Origin: Notospermus geniculatus
Taxonomy: Eukaryota > Nemertea > Pilidiophora > Heteronemertea > Lineidae
Direction of reading: 5' to 3'
NCBI GenBank assembly: GCA_002633025.1
Contig: NMRB01000154.1
Span: forward strand, 460,128-524,127
Length of the DNA stretch: 64,000 bases
The notes under the pieces are model-generated. The model made no database searches, was not told where the DNA came from, and saw only the letters and a program-made list of their open reading frames with translations. Positions 1 through 12,481 of this stretch are shown here, piece by piece; positions within the stretch are counted from its first letter, which is position 1, and every line of letters begins with the position of its first letter. A program made the position numbers and the translations under genes.

Positions 1-397
1 AGGTTGAGCACCACCATACCCCCCTGGCAGGCCGTGACAGGAACGAATGTCGCTAGGAAAATCAACCCTAAAAAACAAATATTTTAATCCGTCGTTGACA
101 CCTTTTTACAAGGGGACACAGATGTAATAGAATGTAATGTCCCCCGATATGTGATGTCCCCCCAACAATACATTTACGGATTAAGCGGCACCATTGAATT
201 GGACTCTAGAGAGACCAAGACCCTTAATCCTGTGAGTGTGACAAACAATGCAGGGGGATATCAGGAAGATGGGGGCATTAGATTCTATCACACGGCGTGG
301 TGGACTGCCAGTTAGAATGTCCCCGTTTCACAACGTTTCCCATTGAAAAGTCATTTTACGAAACACTGAGATGTGGGGAACACCAGGAAACGTTACA

Positions 398-446
398 TGA
401 CGTCAATGTACGCTGTCCCAACGCTGTGCTAGTTTTCGTCCAATCA
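398..446 (+). promoter_or_regulatory. Candidate TENT5 promoter elements (CRE + CCAAT)
   Basis: A full palindromic cAMP-response element TGACGTCA lies at 398-405 and a CCAAT box (CCAATCAG) at 440-447, about 440-480 bp upstream of the TENT5 start codon. The pair in this spacing is typical of TATA-less animal promoters. No transcription start is visible. A 5' UTR exon could begin around 500 and be joined to the coding exon through the pyrimidine-rich acceptor that ends at 845. Inferred from motifs only. Confidence 0.45.
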
Positions 447-881
447 GAACGCCTGAAACAAAATAGCAGCGTCAGGGAATTTTCTGATCGATTTACTCAG
501 CAGGTGCCCGATCAATCCGCGGTCTATCAATGTGCACTATATCGTGTCGCAACGCATGGTGGAGAAAATATGGCAATTCCTTGTATTAATAAGTAATTTT
601 ATGAGCCAATAATGATTTATTCTCATATTCTATAGTTTTGATGTTATTTTAAGGTGTCACTAGCGTGTACACAGTGAAATAGTAAGCGCGGATGAAGTTT
701 AAAGGTCCCCTAATTGCTGTGATTAGGCCATTGACCTGGGAGTTGCGCAGTAGGCTGTACTATTCCATATGCTTGCACAATAACTCGCAAGCTCACCGGT
801 TTTTTGACATATTTTCACATATTTCTCCAAAATTTCTGCTTCCAGTTGAAAAGTCGTCGCCTCTCACAGCCTCGGGAGAAC

Positions 882-2090
882 ATGGAGTCCGTCAACGGTG
901 AGTCTTCGAATCGTTTCCAAGTGTTAGGCCACGACCAAGTGGTGAGATTGCACGAGGTGATGGAGGAATGCGTGCCGATTCATGGCCGAGGAAATTTTCC
1001 AACACTCGAAATGAAACTGAAAGACTTGATCCAAGTTGTTCGGCAAAAGTTAAAAGATGCTGGCGTGACAGTCCGTGATATCCGTCTAAACGGCGGTGGT
1101 GCTAGTTATATTGTAGGGACAGAAAATGTCACTCCGTACAATGATTTGGATTTGATCTTCGGGGTTGATTTGTCCACTGGCAATGACCTACAAAAAATCA
1201 AGACCACTGCTTTGGATAGTCTCCTGAACTTCCTCCCTGAAGGGGTCAACACTGAGAACATGTCCAGTTGTACCCTGAAAGAGGCTTACGTCAATAAATT
1301 GGTGAAGGTGTGCAATGACTACGACCGGTGGAGCTTGATTTCGCTCAGCAATCCAACTGGTAGAAATGTGGAACTCAAATTCGTCGATAAGATGCGCCGA
1401 CAGTTCGAGTTCACGGTAGATTCGTTTCAAATCATTCTCGACAGCCTATTGACATTTTACGAAATCTCTCAAACGCCAATGAGTGAACATTTCTACCCGA
1501 CGGTTGTGGCAGAGAGTGTGTACGGGAATTTCGACGAGGCCATGTATCATCTGAATAAAAAGCTGATCGCGACGAGACACCCGGAGGAAATTCGAGGCGG
1601 TGGCTTGTTGAAGTACTGCAATTTACTCGTCCGTGGATATACCTCTGCACCCGATGTGGATATTCAAACGATGGAACGTTACATGTGCTCCCGATTCTTC
1701 ATCGACTTTAGTGATATTACACAACAGAAACAGAAGCTGGAAAATTACTTAGTGAACCATTTCAGAGATGACGATGAATACCTCAAATATGACTACATGA
1801 GAATCCTGCATCGTGTCGTCGATGAGAGCACAATATGTCTAATGGGTCACGAAAGGCGACAAACGCTGAACTTGATTCAGTGTATCGCGTATCAGGTGCT
1901 TATGGAGCAGGAGCAGAGAGCCCAGCACAAATACTTTGAGATGCAGCAGTTTGATAATCAGAATAATTTGGTGATCGACCAAGTGTTCTATGGACCATAT
2001 ACATGCAACAACAATGGATACTTCAACGGATCGTACACATTGCCGCAGTTCATGTGTGGGTCTACCGCCCAATACCTCCAGTGCTCATAA
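882..2090 (+). CDS. TENT5: TENT5/FAM46 non-canonical poly(A) polymerase
   Basis: A 402-residue protein of the TENT5 (FAM46) family, nucleotidyltransferases that extend mRNA poly(A) tails in the cytoplasm. Seen: the glycine-serine active-site motif GGGAS at residues 71-75, the metal-binding pair in YNDLDLIF (D88, D90) and the third carboxylate in FTVDSFQI (D180). The family block [19 protein letters not shown] and the helical half with [19 protein letters not shown] follow. The length fits the family (about 390-440 aa). I start at the ATG at 882 (MESVNG); the open frame extends upstream only through TTG. A good 3' splice site (tttctgcttccag, ending at 845) suggests a spliced 5' UTR. A GGTGAGT donor look-alike at 896 is ignored because the frame runs through. 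All key residues are present, so the gene looks functional. Invertebrates often have a single TENT5, so no paralogue letter is assigned. Confidence 0.96.
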   Translation: MESVNGESSNRFQVLGHDQVVRLHEVMEECVPIHGRGNFPTLEMKLKDLIQVVRQKLKDAGVTVRDIRLNGGGASYIVGTENVTPYNDLDLIFGVDLSTGNDLQKIKTTALDSLLNFLPEGVNTENMSSCTLKEAYVNKLVKVCNDYDRWSLISLSNPTGRNVELKFVDKMRRQFEFTVDSFQIILDSLLTFYEISQTPMSEHFYPTVVAESVYGNFDEAMYHLNKKLIATRHPEEIRGGGLLKYCNLLVRGYTSAPDVDIQTMERYMCSRFFIDFSDITQQKQKLENYLVNHFRDDDEYLKYDYMRILHRVVDESTICLMGHERRQTLNLIQCIAYQVLMEQEQRAQHKYFEMQQFDNQNNLVIDQVFYGPYTCNNNGYFNGSYTLPQFMCGSTAQYLQCS

Positions 2091-2478
2091 CTGGGATGTT
2101 TGAACAGAAGACAGATACGCGATAGGTCGTCCTACAGAGACAGTTCGACTCAAGGCTGCTGGTCTTGATGCGCATGTGCTGTTATACAAGTCAAGTCAAG
2201 ATTTGGCTATACATATAGCCCTACAAGTAATTTGTACATTGCTTGAAATACTTAACTGAATACTTAGTCCTTCTGTAACAATTTTCACACAACCTCCAAG
2301 CCCAACCAGACTACAATGTATGAACCGATTTAAAATGGGGGAGTGAGGAGTGGCGTTGTGGTCGAGCGTTAGACCCGAGAGGAATTGGGCTTGATTACTT
2401 AAGTACAATTCGTCCAAGAAGGTTGGGCTTATGACCAACAGCAAGCTGCAATGCTGTGTTCAGATTGATTCTACTGAA
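2091..2478. other. TENT5 3' flank with tRNA-like fragment
   Basis: No gene is seen. Around 2345-2375 the words GTGGTCGAGCGTTAG resemble a tRNA A-box, suggesting a worn SINE head, but no matching B-box is clear. No AATAAA close to the TENT5 stop was found, so the 3' UTR may be long. Confidence 0.3.
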
Positions 2479-2614
2479 CAGGGCCGACCGCACAGAAAGT
2501 CCGATAGTGCTTTCGGTGCCTATCAGCAGTTAAGTTAATGGGAAAAAATGCATTCTAACTAGTTGCTGATAGGCGCCAGTAGCACTATCAGACTTTTTGT
2601 GTGGTCAGTCCTGA
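2479..2614. mobile_element. Palindromic MITE (CAGGGCCGACC termini)
   Basis: Two arms of about 55 bp (2479-2536 and 2557-2614) are inverted repeats of each other with roughly ten mismatches and a 20-bp centre. The ends read CAGGGCCGACCGCACA and, inverted, CAGGACTGACCACACA. There is no coding capacity. A CAGGG-type terminus would fit a hAT-like non-autonomous element, but no target duplication is clear. Confidence 0.75.
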
Positions 2615-4370
2615 TGAATAACTCAGTAGGGCTTGGTTGGTTGTGTTGAACATACAATATTTTTATTTCACAGTAGAAAAAGTCTAGTATGTAGAACGCC
2701 ATTGCGAGTGACAAATGCTGTCCCTTGTTCTGAAGTGTCCTGATTACCGAGTACCGAGTAGTTGAAATGACATGTGCCTCATTTGGTACTGAACTTTTTC
2801 ATCCTTAACTTACCAAGTTATGTATTGGTTCCCAGGTTTGAGCAGATGAGGTGTCTTGTTTTAAAGTTTTCTAAAAGCCTTGGAAATGAATTGGAAAGAA
2901 TTTGAAGAAAGATTCTTCGGATGGTTGACAGGAACAACCTTCTTCAAATATTTTTCAGTCCATACCGCGGGATGTGAGAAAACTTTGATGGAAGATGCCG
3001 TCTGCTACATGTACATGTAGACTCTGGGGGCAGAAGGGTTAAAAGAGTTAAAGCTGTCTGAGACTGCTGGGGAGATATCTCCCTTCGTATACTCTGGCAT
3101 GACTCATGCATTGGTGAGCAACCATCAACTTGGAATATAAATTACGACAAAAACCCCTGTGTTTCTAATTCTACTTCATGTAGCGCTATCAAAACAGTTG
3201 CAGTCTGTAAGACACATTTGTTGTCGACTGCAATGGTTTCAGTTCATTATCTATATATTATACTGTCATTTACTGTTGGGAGTGTGCTATACAATGTATG
3301 TCTTTTTCAGGCTATTTTCACAGCGATTTGCTCGTCTAGACCAAGAAAAAGTTTGGTGTTGTTCGAGGGAAGAGGGGGTCACTCAAATGTTGGCTAGCCT
3401 GTCGTATGGTACATGTACATGTATACAGTGATGTTTAGTAGTGGAAGAGTTGTGACATCACATTTTCACTTTGTATCGATGTCAGTCAACTATTGACTTG
3501 AGTTGGTTCTGCAGAATGTTTTTGCAGTCCTGTTCTTGCATGTCTTATCCAGAGGCCAACATGCAGCTGGCTGCTGTTGGGTTAAAATGTTTTGTGTTGC
3601 ATTGTACATGTATGATCGCTGCTCCAGAGACTTCCAATTGGTTGCGTACATGTACTGTACACGATAATCATTTGTCCCCTTTCCATCTGAGTGACCTCAC
3701 ATTCTTTTATACTTCACTTCTTGGTCCTGACTCACCTTCACTCTCTTGCCCATTTCTGATGGAGATGGCAAACATCATCTGAGAAGTCAGTGCGGGCAGA
3801 AGTGACTGGGAGTCAGCAGTTTGTAGACACGGCAACTCGCTTGTACATGAACATGCTACTAGTATAACTCAAGAAAGCACAAACGTATAGTATAATGTTG
3901 CATGACAGATCATACAAATCTGTGGGTATGTGTAATTACATGTAATACTTCAGTCTGATGTCACAGATATTTGTAGCAATTCTCTGTTACTCATCATCCT
4001 TCAAACTAATATCTTCATGTAACTGTGAACTGGAGAGCCGAAAATTTACCACCATTTCTGCTTTTGAGAAAGAAAAGAAAATATGCTACCCTTTAATTTC
4101 CAGCCAAGCCATTCTCCCACATCTGGGTTTTTTACCTCCGTCCTCTTCAACCACTCACACAAACTGTGAGCGCAAGAAGAGAAAAGAGACAAAACTCTGC
4201 AGTGGGAGGATTGATTGCTGGAACTATTTAGACCAGACAGACAAAGCAACTACAAGTATACAACAACAACAGAGAATTTCCACAAGTAACTGACATGACT
4301 GAGAGACTGTTCCAAAGGAAGTCTTCCCCTGTTGCTGCACCAACATATCTAAGGGAGGTACATGTACATG
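2615..4370. other. Intergenic, no gene seen
   Basis: Only short chance reading frames without recognisable domains. Several ACATGTACATGT words occur, e.g. around 3010 and 3415. Confidence 0.5.
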
Positions 4371-4577
4371 TATAGAGGCTTTGCATATGACGTCACNCCC
4401 CCCCCCCCCCCAGGTCGTACCCTGGAAAAAAATCCCTGCGGAAACACTGCCAATGACGTTAGGTCAAACAATGGCATGGCGTACTTCATGTAAGTCACAA
4501 CACGGTCGGCTCGCACCTCTGCACCCTGTGTCCTCAAGAATGGCCGCCAGGATGACGTCATTGCAAAGCCTCTATTA
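4371..4577. mobile_element. MITE with CRE-containing terminal repeats
   Basis: Terminal inverted repeats of about 24 bp: ATAGAGGCTTTGCA followed by TGACGTCA on the left and its inverted counterpart on the right, bounding about 205 bp. A poly-C run with an N at 4397 lies just inside the left end. Each terminus carries a CRE palindrome, so copies could spread CREB/ATF sites. Confidence 0.7.
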
Positions 4578-4834
4578 ATGTAAGGGAACATAATTACAGC
4601 ATATGGGTGCACTTGACATGCTTGACATCTTGATAGTTTGTTTATTGCTTTATTATGTGTTAGCATGTAATTTGAGAAGAAGAGGTATTCTTCACAAAAA
4701 AAAATGAAAAACTGATGATAAACCATTGATTGAGAAATGATAGCGTTTTCTCAGAGGTGGAGAATATTGGTGCTGAAGTTTCACACGTGTTAATTTACCG
4801 AGAATGCATTGGCAATAAACAAGAAGTCAATCTC

Positions 4835-5030
4835 CAGAATTCACGAATTTTCGACCCCAACCGGGGTCTTTTTCAAGTGGAACTTTACAATCTGAAACTC
4901 TAGAAAAGACTGAGCTGAAACCCGAATGTACATGTAGAACTAGATAGCCCGTGTAGACAGGACAAACAAGCAATTAAGGAAAGAATAGCGACCAAGCCCC
5001 AAAGGTGGCCGCTGGACAATTAAGGAGAAA
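4835..5030. repeat. Dispersed repeat, copy 1 (GACCCCAACCGGGGTC family)
   Basis: The hairpin word GACCCCAACCGGGGTCTT and the following 150 bp (AGAAAAGACTGAGCTGAA, CCAAGCCCC, GCTGGAC) recur at 15120-15275. The core also occurs inverted at 49062-49098. SINE-tail-like; class unknown. Confidence 0.6.
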
Positions 5031-5287
5031 CTAATTCAGCTGAAAAGAAGGGTTGAATAACTGCAGGGCCTCTCAGTCTGACNTAACAATTTAGTTATTA
5101 TAGGGTATGAATTTCATTGTTAACTGTGATAAAGGTGGTGCTTGCCTCAGAATACTCGGGATAGAGGGCGCTGTCCGGCAGGCGACCCCTTCGTATGAGA
5201 TGAAGGTGACGAATGGCAGTGGGCTGTTCCTGATGTACATAGAATGTACAGAAGGAGGAAGTAGAGATTTGTATCAGACTAGGGCTT

Positions 5288-5413
5288 GTTTCCACTACAG
5301 TGGCTTCCACTAGAGTGGTTTCCACTGCAGTGGTTTCCACTAGAGTGGTTTCCACTAGAATGGTTTCCACTAGAGTGGTTTCCACCACAGTGATTTCCAC
5401 TACAGTGGTTTCG
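5288..5413. repeat. 15-bp minisatellite of palindromic units
   Basis: About eight copies of a 15-bp unit TTTCCACTAGAGTGG with single-base variants. Each unit contains the dyad CCACTNNAGTGG. The unit length keeps several frames open, but nothing supports translation. Confidence 0.85.
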
Positions 5414-6059
5414 GTGAGCGGTGCAGTTTTCAGAGGGTTTTGGAGAATTCTTCAATGGTTTAACAATATTTGGCATGTTAATGACGAATTGGCCAAACTA
5501 TTTCAAAAGGCGGCGCTGATGGACAAGTCAGTGTTGATATGACACGAGAGGGCAGGCACTAGCATATGACAGAGCGCTGGGCACCGTCATGTTTGACGTA
5601 AAGTTTTGCGAATGATGCAACAAAATGATCTTCTGATGACGTTTCATGTCAAAGATGCAACGTTGTTCAACAATCAATTTATCGGCTGACTGTCACCACT
5701 GACTTGTATGTTAGCGCCACCACACAGCTCGCTGGTTCCTCATTGTCCCATTTCCAAACAGCGGTGGAAACTGGTGTTGTGGAGACGAGCCGTTAAGGTA
5801 CCTGAGAATTGTTGGTGTGGAACATACATGACTTCCAGTTGTTTGAAACATGAGATTTAAGATTTTAAAATGTGCATTGATCAGTGATTCTTGACAAAAT
5901 CAAATTTCTCCATTGACTGTATGTTTTATCATTATTGTCATGTGATCATCGTTTGATCTGTTTTTTGCATGTGAAGGGAAAGTGTCTTAGTCCATCTTGA
6001 CTCTTCAAGCATTTAGCGTTAATGAACTCACTAGAGTAGAGGACTATGTACATTTCGTG

Positions 6060-6411
6060 TATGTCTTGTCGATTTGCTTCCGTGTAAATTTTTTCTTGTC
6101 CATGATGGGTTGAGATGGATCAGGCAGGTAGTGAATTTTTTCCTGTTTCAGTCTGTCATTTTCAGCAGGCAGTCTTTCTTTTGGCTAGTCTCAAAAAGTT
6201 TGTCTTCTTTGGAAGTGTTTCAGCACTTGCCTATTTTTTTCTGTCAGGCTATCAGGCCTTGGTGAAATTCCAGCACTGTCATGACTGTCACATTGTGCAG
6301 GCATATTTGTATAAATGTATGTATGTATGTACAGTATGTACATTTATATGGAATACCTACCGTGGACTGTCGATTCTGTCCGTGAAGCTTGGAAATGAAA
6401 ACTTGCCTTTT
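6060..6411. repeat. 350-bp direct duplication, copy 1
   Basis: Nearly identical to 6499-6854; copy 2 has an extra ATGTACATGT-type unit in its microsatellite and a small deletion. See copy 2. Confidence 0.9.
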
Positions 6412-6498
6412 TAACCAGGTTTTCGAAGAAAGTCCTGGTTATTAAATTACCGAAAGTGGCGGGCGTCCGGGCGGTCGGGCGTCCGGGCGTTCGCTTTT
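6412..6498. mobile_element. Insert between the duplicated copies
   Basis: About 85 bp, AACCAGGTTTTCGAAGAAAG followed by GTCCTGGTTATT (a hairpin) and then tandem GGGCGTCCGGGCGG words. Its sequence is unlike its flanks. It looks like the end of a dispersed GC-rich repeat, with the flanking 350 bp duplicated on both sides. Confidence 0.5.
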
Positions 6499-6854
6499 AT
6501 GTCTTGTCGATTTGCTTCCGTGTAAATTTTTTCTTGTCCATGATGGGTTGAGATGGATCAGGCAGGTAGTGAATTTTTTCCTGTTTCAGTCATTTTCAGC
6601 AGGCAGTCTTTCTTTTGGCTAGTCTCAAAAAGTTTGTCTTCTTTGGAAGTGTTTCAGCACTTGCCTATTTTTTTCTGTCAGGCCATCCGGCCTTGGTGAA
6701 ATTCCAGCACTGTCATGACTGTCACATTGTGCAGGCATATTTGTATAAATGTATGTATGTATGTACAGTATGTACATGTATGTACATTTATATGGAATAC
6801 CTACCGTGGACTGTCGATTCTGTCCGTGAAGCTTGGAAATGAAAACTTGCCTTT
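6499..6854. repeat. 350-bp direct duplication, copy 2
   Basis: Second copy of 6060-6411. It has the same TATGTCTTGTCGATTTGC start and the same GAAAACTTGCCTTTT end, with high identity throughout. Either a recent tandem duplication or two haplotypes assembled in series. Confidence 0.9.
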
Positions 6855-8819
6855 TATCGATTTTGTTCATAATTGTGCACTTACATAGATTATTCAATCG
6901 GCCGAGAAGTGCTTGTGCACCTGTCCTTCATTGATATCAATATTTGTGTTGCATTTGACAAATGGGATGGGCCTAACTTCAGTTGGCCTACCGCTGTAGT
7001 TTTAAAACACAGTCAAGATTCTGATGGTTGTGATAGTCCTGTATGGGCAGTTATTTCTGCAAAAAAATTAGGTTACTAATCCATGAGGCCGAAGTCACTT
7101 GATAGTGATATATAAATGCCTGTACAACTGTATCTCTTAAAGTAATGGTACAAGCAACTGGTTTCTTCGGGTACATGTAGCATGGATAAGTGTCCTCAGA
7201 TGACGGGTGTATGCTGGATAAGAGAAGCCTGTCCTAATCTTCAAACGTTATTACTATGACATAACAATGACATTTCTGTTGAAAATGGTGATATTATTTT
7301 TGATAATGGTTGACAATGTTACTTAATTGATAGAAATAGTTGGGACAATTTGTCTGAAATGTCTGAATAAAGGTGTTCCGTACCTATCTGCCCAACTCTG
7401 TACGTTCTTTTCGAAAACAATATTGTATAAAACTTTTTCAAATTTATGTGATCTCCAATATTATGCTTCAAAAAATAATGGATGATGAAGTTTGTCTGGG
7501 AAAGACCAGCTGAACTGATGAATGGGCTGATTGTTCAACTGGAACCGGGGCTGGCAGGACATGCATCTGTTGATCCAGGTTTGTTAGGTTGGTTCTATGC
7601 TGTTATAAACTTCTGAATAATCTTCTCAATTGGTATTTGCAGATTGATACTCGCATTTATGACCAAGATGGGTCCCGTTACGGGAAGGGTGATGCTAATT
7701 TCCTCGTGTGGAATGGCCTCAATCCAGTTTTAAATAGTGAATGTACATTTGACCTTGACCGGAATGAAACCCAGTGACCTTGTGAACATAAAATATATCT
7801 CCTTCATCAAAGCAGAAATTATTGTTCTAGGAATCAAATGTCCAACATCTCCCCAGTCAATTTTATCAGTCTGTTGTAATTAATGACATGAAATTGCCCT
7901 GTGTCGTTGACAATGAATGATACAATAATTTGATCTGGTTTAACTTGTCAGTCTCATCTGACGTACGTGCAGCCAAAAGAAATGAAATATCTTCAAAATC
8001 TCTTCAAAATCTACTGTGATAAAAATTAGTGATAGTATGTGCAGATAGTATGTGCCTCTTTCGACTGTAAGATATTGCACAGGAAAATAACTATGGAAAT
8101 ACCGGTATATATTCTGAGTAATTCAACCCTTTGTTTTTCATGACTGCTGCATTATTTTTGCATTTACAGTTTTAAACTATGACAGAGTTTATTGTGCCAA
8201 AATTTCAACTCTAACTTTGTGAATTTTCCCTGGAATTAATGAGTTTGCTTTCACTTAATGCATGTACCGTATAGGAATTCTATTGTGATAATTATTTGGC
8301 CACTACTATTTTTCTACAAATGAAAAGTGCCTTTACTCAAACCGTTCACTCAACCCTGTTATTGCATTTCTTCTCAAGACTGGTCAAAATGCCAGTTAGT
8401 GTTTTTTTCTTTACTCTCAAAAACATGACATCCCTGTAGCTTGACCTCTGTGATCTGATTGTGATGTGTGATACTAAAGACAATAGTCTACCTCTTGTAG
8501 GAAGAAGGAAAGAAGCAATAGGGCTGTTGCAAACAAGGCCTCAAATAAAGATGCGTTAACACCAAAACTTGATTCTGGTGCATTTTACGATGAGGTTCCT
8601 GTAAATAATGTTTCGACACTATTTTAGTCAGGAAATTGTGCAGCAAGTGGGTTCTCCCGCAAGATTTCTGCAGTGACACTTCAAATAGTGTTAAATGCAC
8701 TGGAACACAGTTTTGGTGTGAACACACTTTAATGTGGTATTTCTCATTTTCTTACCTCAAAAATTGATATCCAATGGAATAATTAGCTTGGCAAATAATA
8801 ATAACGGGTTTCTATGGTG
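6855..8819. other. Intergenic, no gene seen
   Basis: AT-rich sequence with stop codons in all frames apart from short chance frames. Confidence 0.5.
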
Positions 8820-8990
8820 AAAGACATAGCTTCGAATCGGACACGAACCGCCGGACCCTCCGTCGCCTAAGGCATCAATCGCCAGCACTCAGGGGCAGCA
8901 CGTCTTAACCATGACCTATGTTAAACAACCTACAATGCGACCCTCAGTACCTTAAGTGGGACGCAGCGAATAATTAGCGTCACTCTAATT
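8820..8990 (-). mobile_element. tRNA-headed SINE-like repeat
   Basis: On the minus strand the sequence has the phrase GTGCTGGCGATTGATGCC, then GAGGGTCCG and a degenerate GGTTCG B-box. The same phrase appears on the plus strand at 46325-46440, so this is a dispersed SINE-like family. Confidence 0.5.
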
Positions 8991-11900
8991 TTTAACCCTT
9001 CCCTCACCTAGGCCTACTCATTCGGCGTCACCAAGGTACCAGAAATGCCCCTCAGCAGCATTTGAATTGAATGGTCCGTTTGGATGGATCGGTCTTTTGA
9101 GCGATGGGCAGATTTGCCCGATTGGGTGGAAAGTTTTAACAAACCCATGACTGCTTACATGGCCGATATCAGTTCCTCTCTGCCAGCATTGGCTTGGATT
9201 AGGACTATTGATTTTAAACTCCGCCATAGTAATTTCCATGATCATTCTCCCTATTGATCAGAAGGTAACAGGTGGTGATATAGCCATGTTTATTGTATGG
9301 CAGCAGATGTGACCAGATGAAAGCAAGTCGGCTCTGTCACTTGTATGATGAGAGGGATAATGTCAGGTTGCGAGTTACTTTTCACTGCCTGTTGTGCTAG
9401 TGGGGGATCAGGGGCAAATGCCCCCCACAGAAAAAAGGGACAAAAGATTTTTTTCCTCTAAAAGGTCATTTCCCCTCTTCAAGCCAAGTTATTGTGGTGT
9501 CAGATGTGGGGAAATGCATCAAGGAGGGTNCCAATGTTGCCCCCTCCCCCCCCCCCCAGGCCATAAAAGCTAGCTACGCCCCTATTGAGCTAAGATGAGT
9601 CTTAGTTTTTAGCAGTCCTCTAAAAATCGGATGTTTTATTAACAATTTTGATCAAATAATGTATTTGATAACAACGCCCCAATAATAAGGGCCTAATATA
9701 ATTTCTAATAAGCTTGATGAAGGAGAATGTAAAAAGTAAAAAAAAGTATTTGTGTTTGTGTGTAGTCCTACAGCTCCATGAATAAAAAATGTAACATCAT
9801 CCATATTGGACTCGGAGCAGACTCATGAAACAGGTACGGGGTACCCCCAGCAAGAACTATACTAAATTTTCCAACTTGCTGTAACGTGGGCCTGAATTTG
9901 TACACATGCCAAAACCTTACGAATATTTATCTTAAGTCTTTATTAATGAAAAGTAAGAGCATTTAATTATGTGCTATGATAATGAACTAAGAATTATGAA
10001 CTATGATGATGTTTGTCAGCATGGTATTGGAGATCACAAATTTTGAAAGAATGCATCCGATTGATGATTTCTCAGATAAAAACAGGTGTTTTCTCACTGA
10101 TATTTTTGACTTTTTGTGAAAATTGGATGAAATATTTTCAAAGATCTTAACCCTGTATTCCTATCCTTTTATCGGTGAACTCCACCATAAGCATATACTG
10201 ACACATTGAAATACGGGTTCCCTTCATTGTGGTGGTCACTACAGTGAAGCCTTTGGACGGGAATGTTTAATAACATTCAACATAGTGACTTAATCGACAA
10301 AATGACGTGAAAAATTCTGACGTTTTACCTTTTTCACTGACTTTTGTTTTTGATAGTTTTCACTCCACTCTGTGAGCTTAGGACTTTCATTTGAAGTTGA
10401 ATTTCAAAGAAAAGAACACATACAAATATGCCGACTTTCAAATTCAACTTAAAATAAAAGTCTGCATAACGGTATGTTCTTACTGTCAATGTACATGTAT
10501 GCAAGTCGTCCTTCTGTGATTTCAAGCCATGTTATCATTGTTTCAAGATAAAAAATCGCTGTGTGTCAGGAATTTGAAAAAGCGTGATTTAGAAAAGAAT
10601 AATCGTATATGCATGTACTTGTACCAAAGGGGCTGAAAACTTGAGTTAAAAACGTGCACAGAATGATCCCACAACAAATAGAACAGCACCGATTTGGCTT
10701 TATAATAGGGCTTTCACAGGTGGGGACAAATGATACAGCTATTCTGACAGCTGTCCTATGGATCAGTCACTTGGTGCATGGAGGTCAACCCCATGCTCTA
10801 TGCTAGTTTATCCCCTTAAGTTTCCAGCCCCTTTACTCACTGTATGTCTGTTCAGTTGATGGACTCCCACACTTCCTCTAGTCTTAGTTTTGTGTTCTGG
10901 TGACGTTTTGTTGGACATCATACAGTATTTCACCATCATTATAAATTAATCATCAAATTGCTTGAAATTAATAAATTAGGGTGCAGGTATGTACAGGTGA
11001 TGTAATTATGCACCAAAAATTGCGATAAAAAGTGAGATCTGTAAAAAAATAGAGAAGTGGTTGTGAATAATCTGTCAATTCCCTCATACATGGGGCATTG
11101 CTTGTAAATTTTCGTCCTTGTAACGTGTACCAGGTCAGTGTATGTGCTGTACGTACATGTTAATGATTATGAATCATGTGGTACGTGTACATAAATAGCC
11201 ACATCATAGTTTGCAAGAAAAGACCTGCTTATATTGATATGCTTACTGTAGTGGGTACCTGGAACTTGTAAATATTAGTATTTTACAGAAACGCATTCTT
11301 TTATGGCTCCATCTCCTGTTTTAGAAGTTCAAGGGTGTAAGGGTCTTCGTCATATATTTACTGCGTATATCACAAATTAGGATGGAAATGCTCATTTTGT
11401 CTCTTACGTGTTTGTCATGTTTGTTCAAGACTATATGGGCTAATATGAAATCCCAAATTTGTTGTGACGATGCACAATTAATTATTCATTCTATTGCAGT
11501 TGTAAAGCTTCAAATCTGTAGATGGGCAGCAGACACATTTCGATAGATTTTTTTCTGCTGCCAGTATGTGCCTCCGTAACCCCAACTTGCACAAGTTGTT
11601 GTGTGATATGGAGAAACATATAGAATAAGGCATTTCACTTCTGTAGTGAGGTTTAAATGCCAGGCGTAAAATATTTTATTTCCTAACATTTGGTGTCGCT
11701 AGATTTTGCATTTTATGTTAGGGCTATGTTTGTGCATATTGTGAGGTTGTCAGGGGTAAGCCTTGCCCTGCTAGGGCACTGTGGTGGCCCAGGAGAGCAA
11801 GGGCTAATGAACACCCATTACTTCCAAGTTAGCACATCTAAGTAGTGTAATTTTTTATGACATATGGGAAAATGATCTTGGTGTAAACATTTCTCTTGTT

Positions 11901-12205
11901 TGTGGTGGGCATGGATGATGTATTTTATCTATCATGAGCTTACATTGCCTACAAAGGTTTAAAGGGATACTCCACTCATTGTAAAGTTTTTGTAGGCCTA
12001 TGTACTGGTTTCTGTCCTTGTGAACCTAAAGATTTCTGGGCATTGGGCTTTCCTCCACTATTTTCGCTTATACAACCGCTGATATCAAAGTTTGACAGTC
12101 AAAGGAAATGACATATGAGGTGGATATTGGAATACTTTTGTTACTTTTAAGATGCGAGTCAGATGGTGTTGCCAAAAATGAAATTTTTCTCACGAAGCAT
12201 ATCGA
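8991..12205. other. Intergenic, includes a poly-C/N join
   Basis: No coding region recognised. A 13-14 base poly-C run with a nearby N at 9530 marks a difficult assembly spot at about 9520-9560. Confidence 0.4.
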
Positions 12206-12481
12206 CAGTACGCTGCACAATTGACCTCCCTTCCGCACCGTGCACCATCCGCATACCACATGCAGCGTCATGCGCGTACCGTCCCTGTATCTTCCACAGA
12301 CGTTGTGCCGTCGTGGAAGGCACGCAGTGAAGACGTAATGTCATTCACCCGTGGTGCACGGATGTCACGCAGAAGAGATGCATGACGCACCCGTACCATA
12401 CGCGATGAACTGAAGCATACCTTCCGCGTCACGTTCGCGGAAGGTACGTGGATAAAGGGAGGTCAATTGTGCATCGTACTG
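12206..12481. mobile_element. 276-bp MITE with 27-bp TIRs
   Basis: Termini CAGTACGCTGCACAATTG and inverted CAGTACGATGCACAATTG continue through GACCTCCCTT; about 27 bp with one mismatch. The interior is unusually GC-rich and CpG-rich for the neighbourhood (GCGTCATGCGCG, CGCGGAAGG). Non-coding. The CAGTAC start next to TA on the right resembles Tc1/mariner-type ends. Confidence 0.85.

Noticed and set aside
297-596. 99-codon open frame upstream of TENT5
   Set aside because: Starts at GTG, has no domain, and lies over the CRE/CCAAT promoter-like region; most likely chance.
804-881. Upstream extension of TENT5 by 26 codons
   Set aside because: Begins at TTG and crosses a strong 3' splice acceptor ending at 845; the ATG at 882 matches where the family fold begins.
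4851-4880. Bacterial-type intrinsic terminator (GACCCCAACCGGGGTCTTTTT)
   Set aside because: The genome is eukaryotic and the hairpin is part of a dispersed repeat also present at 15132 and 49062.
5300-5542. Val-Val-Ser-Thr repeat protein
   Set aside because: A by-product of the 15-bp minisatellite; both strands are open for the same reason.
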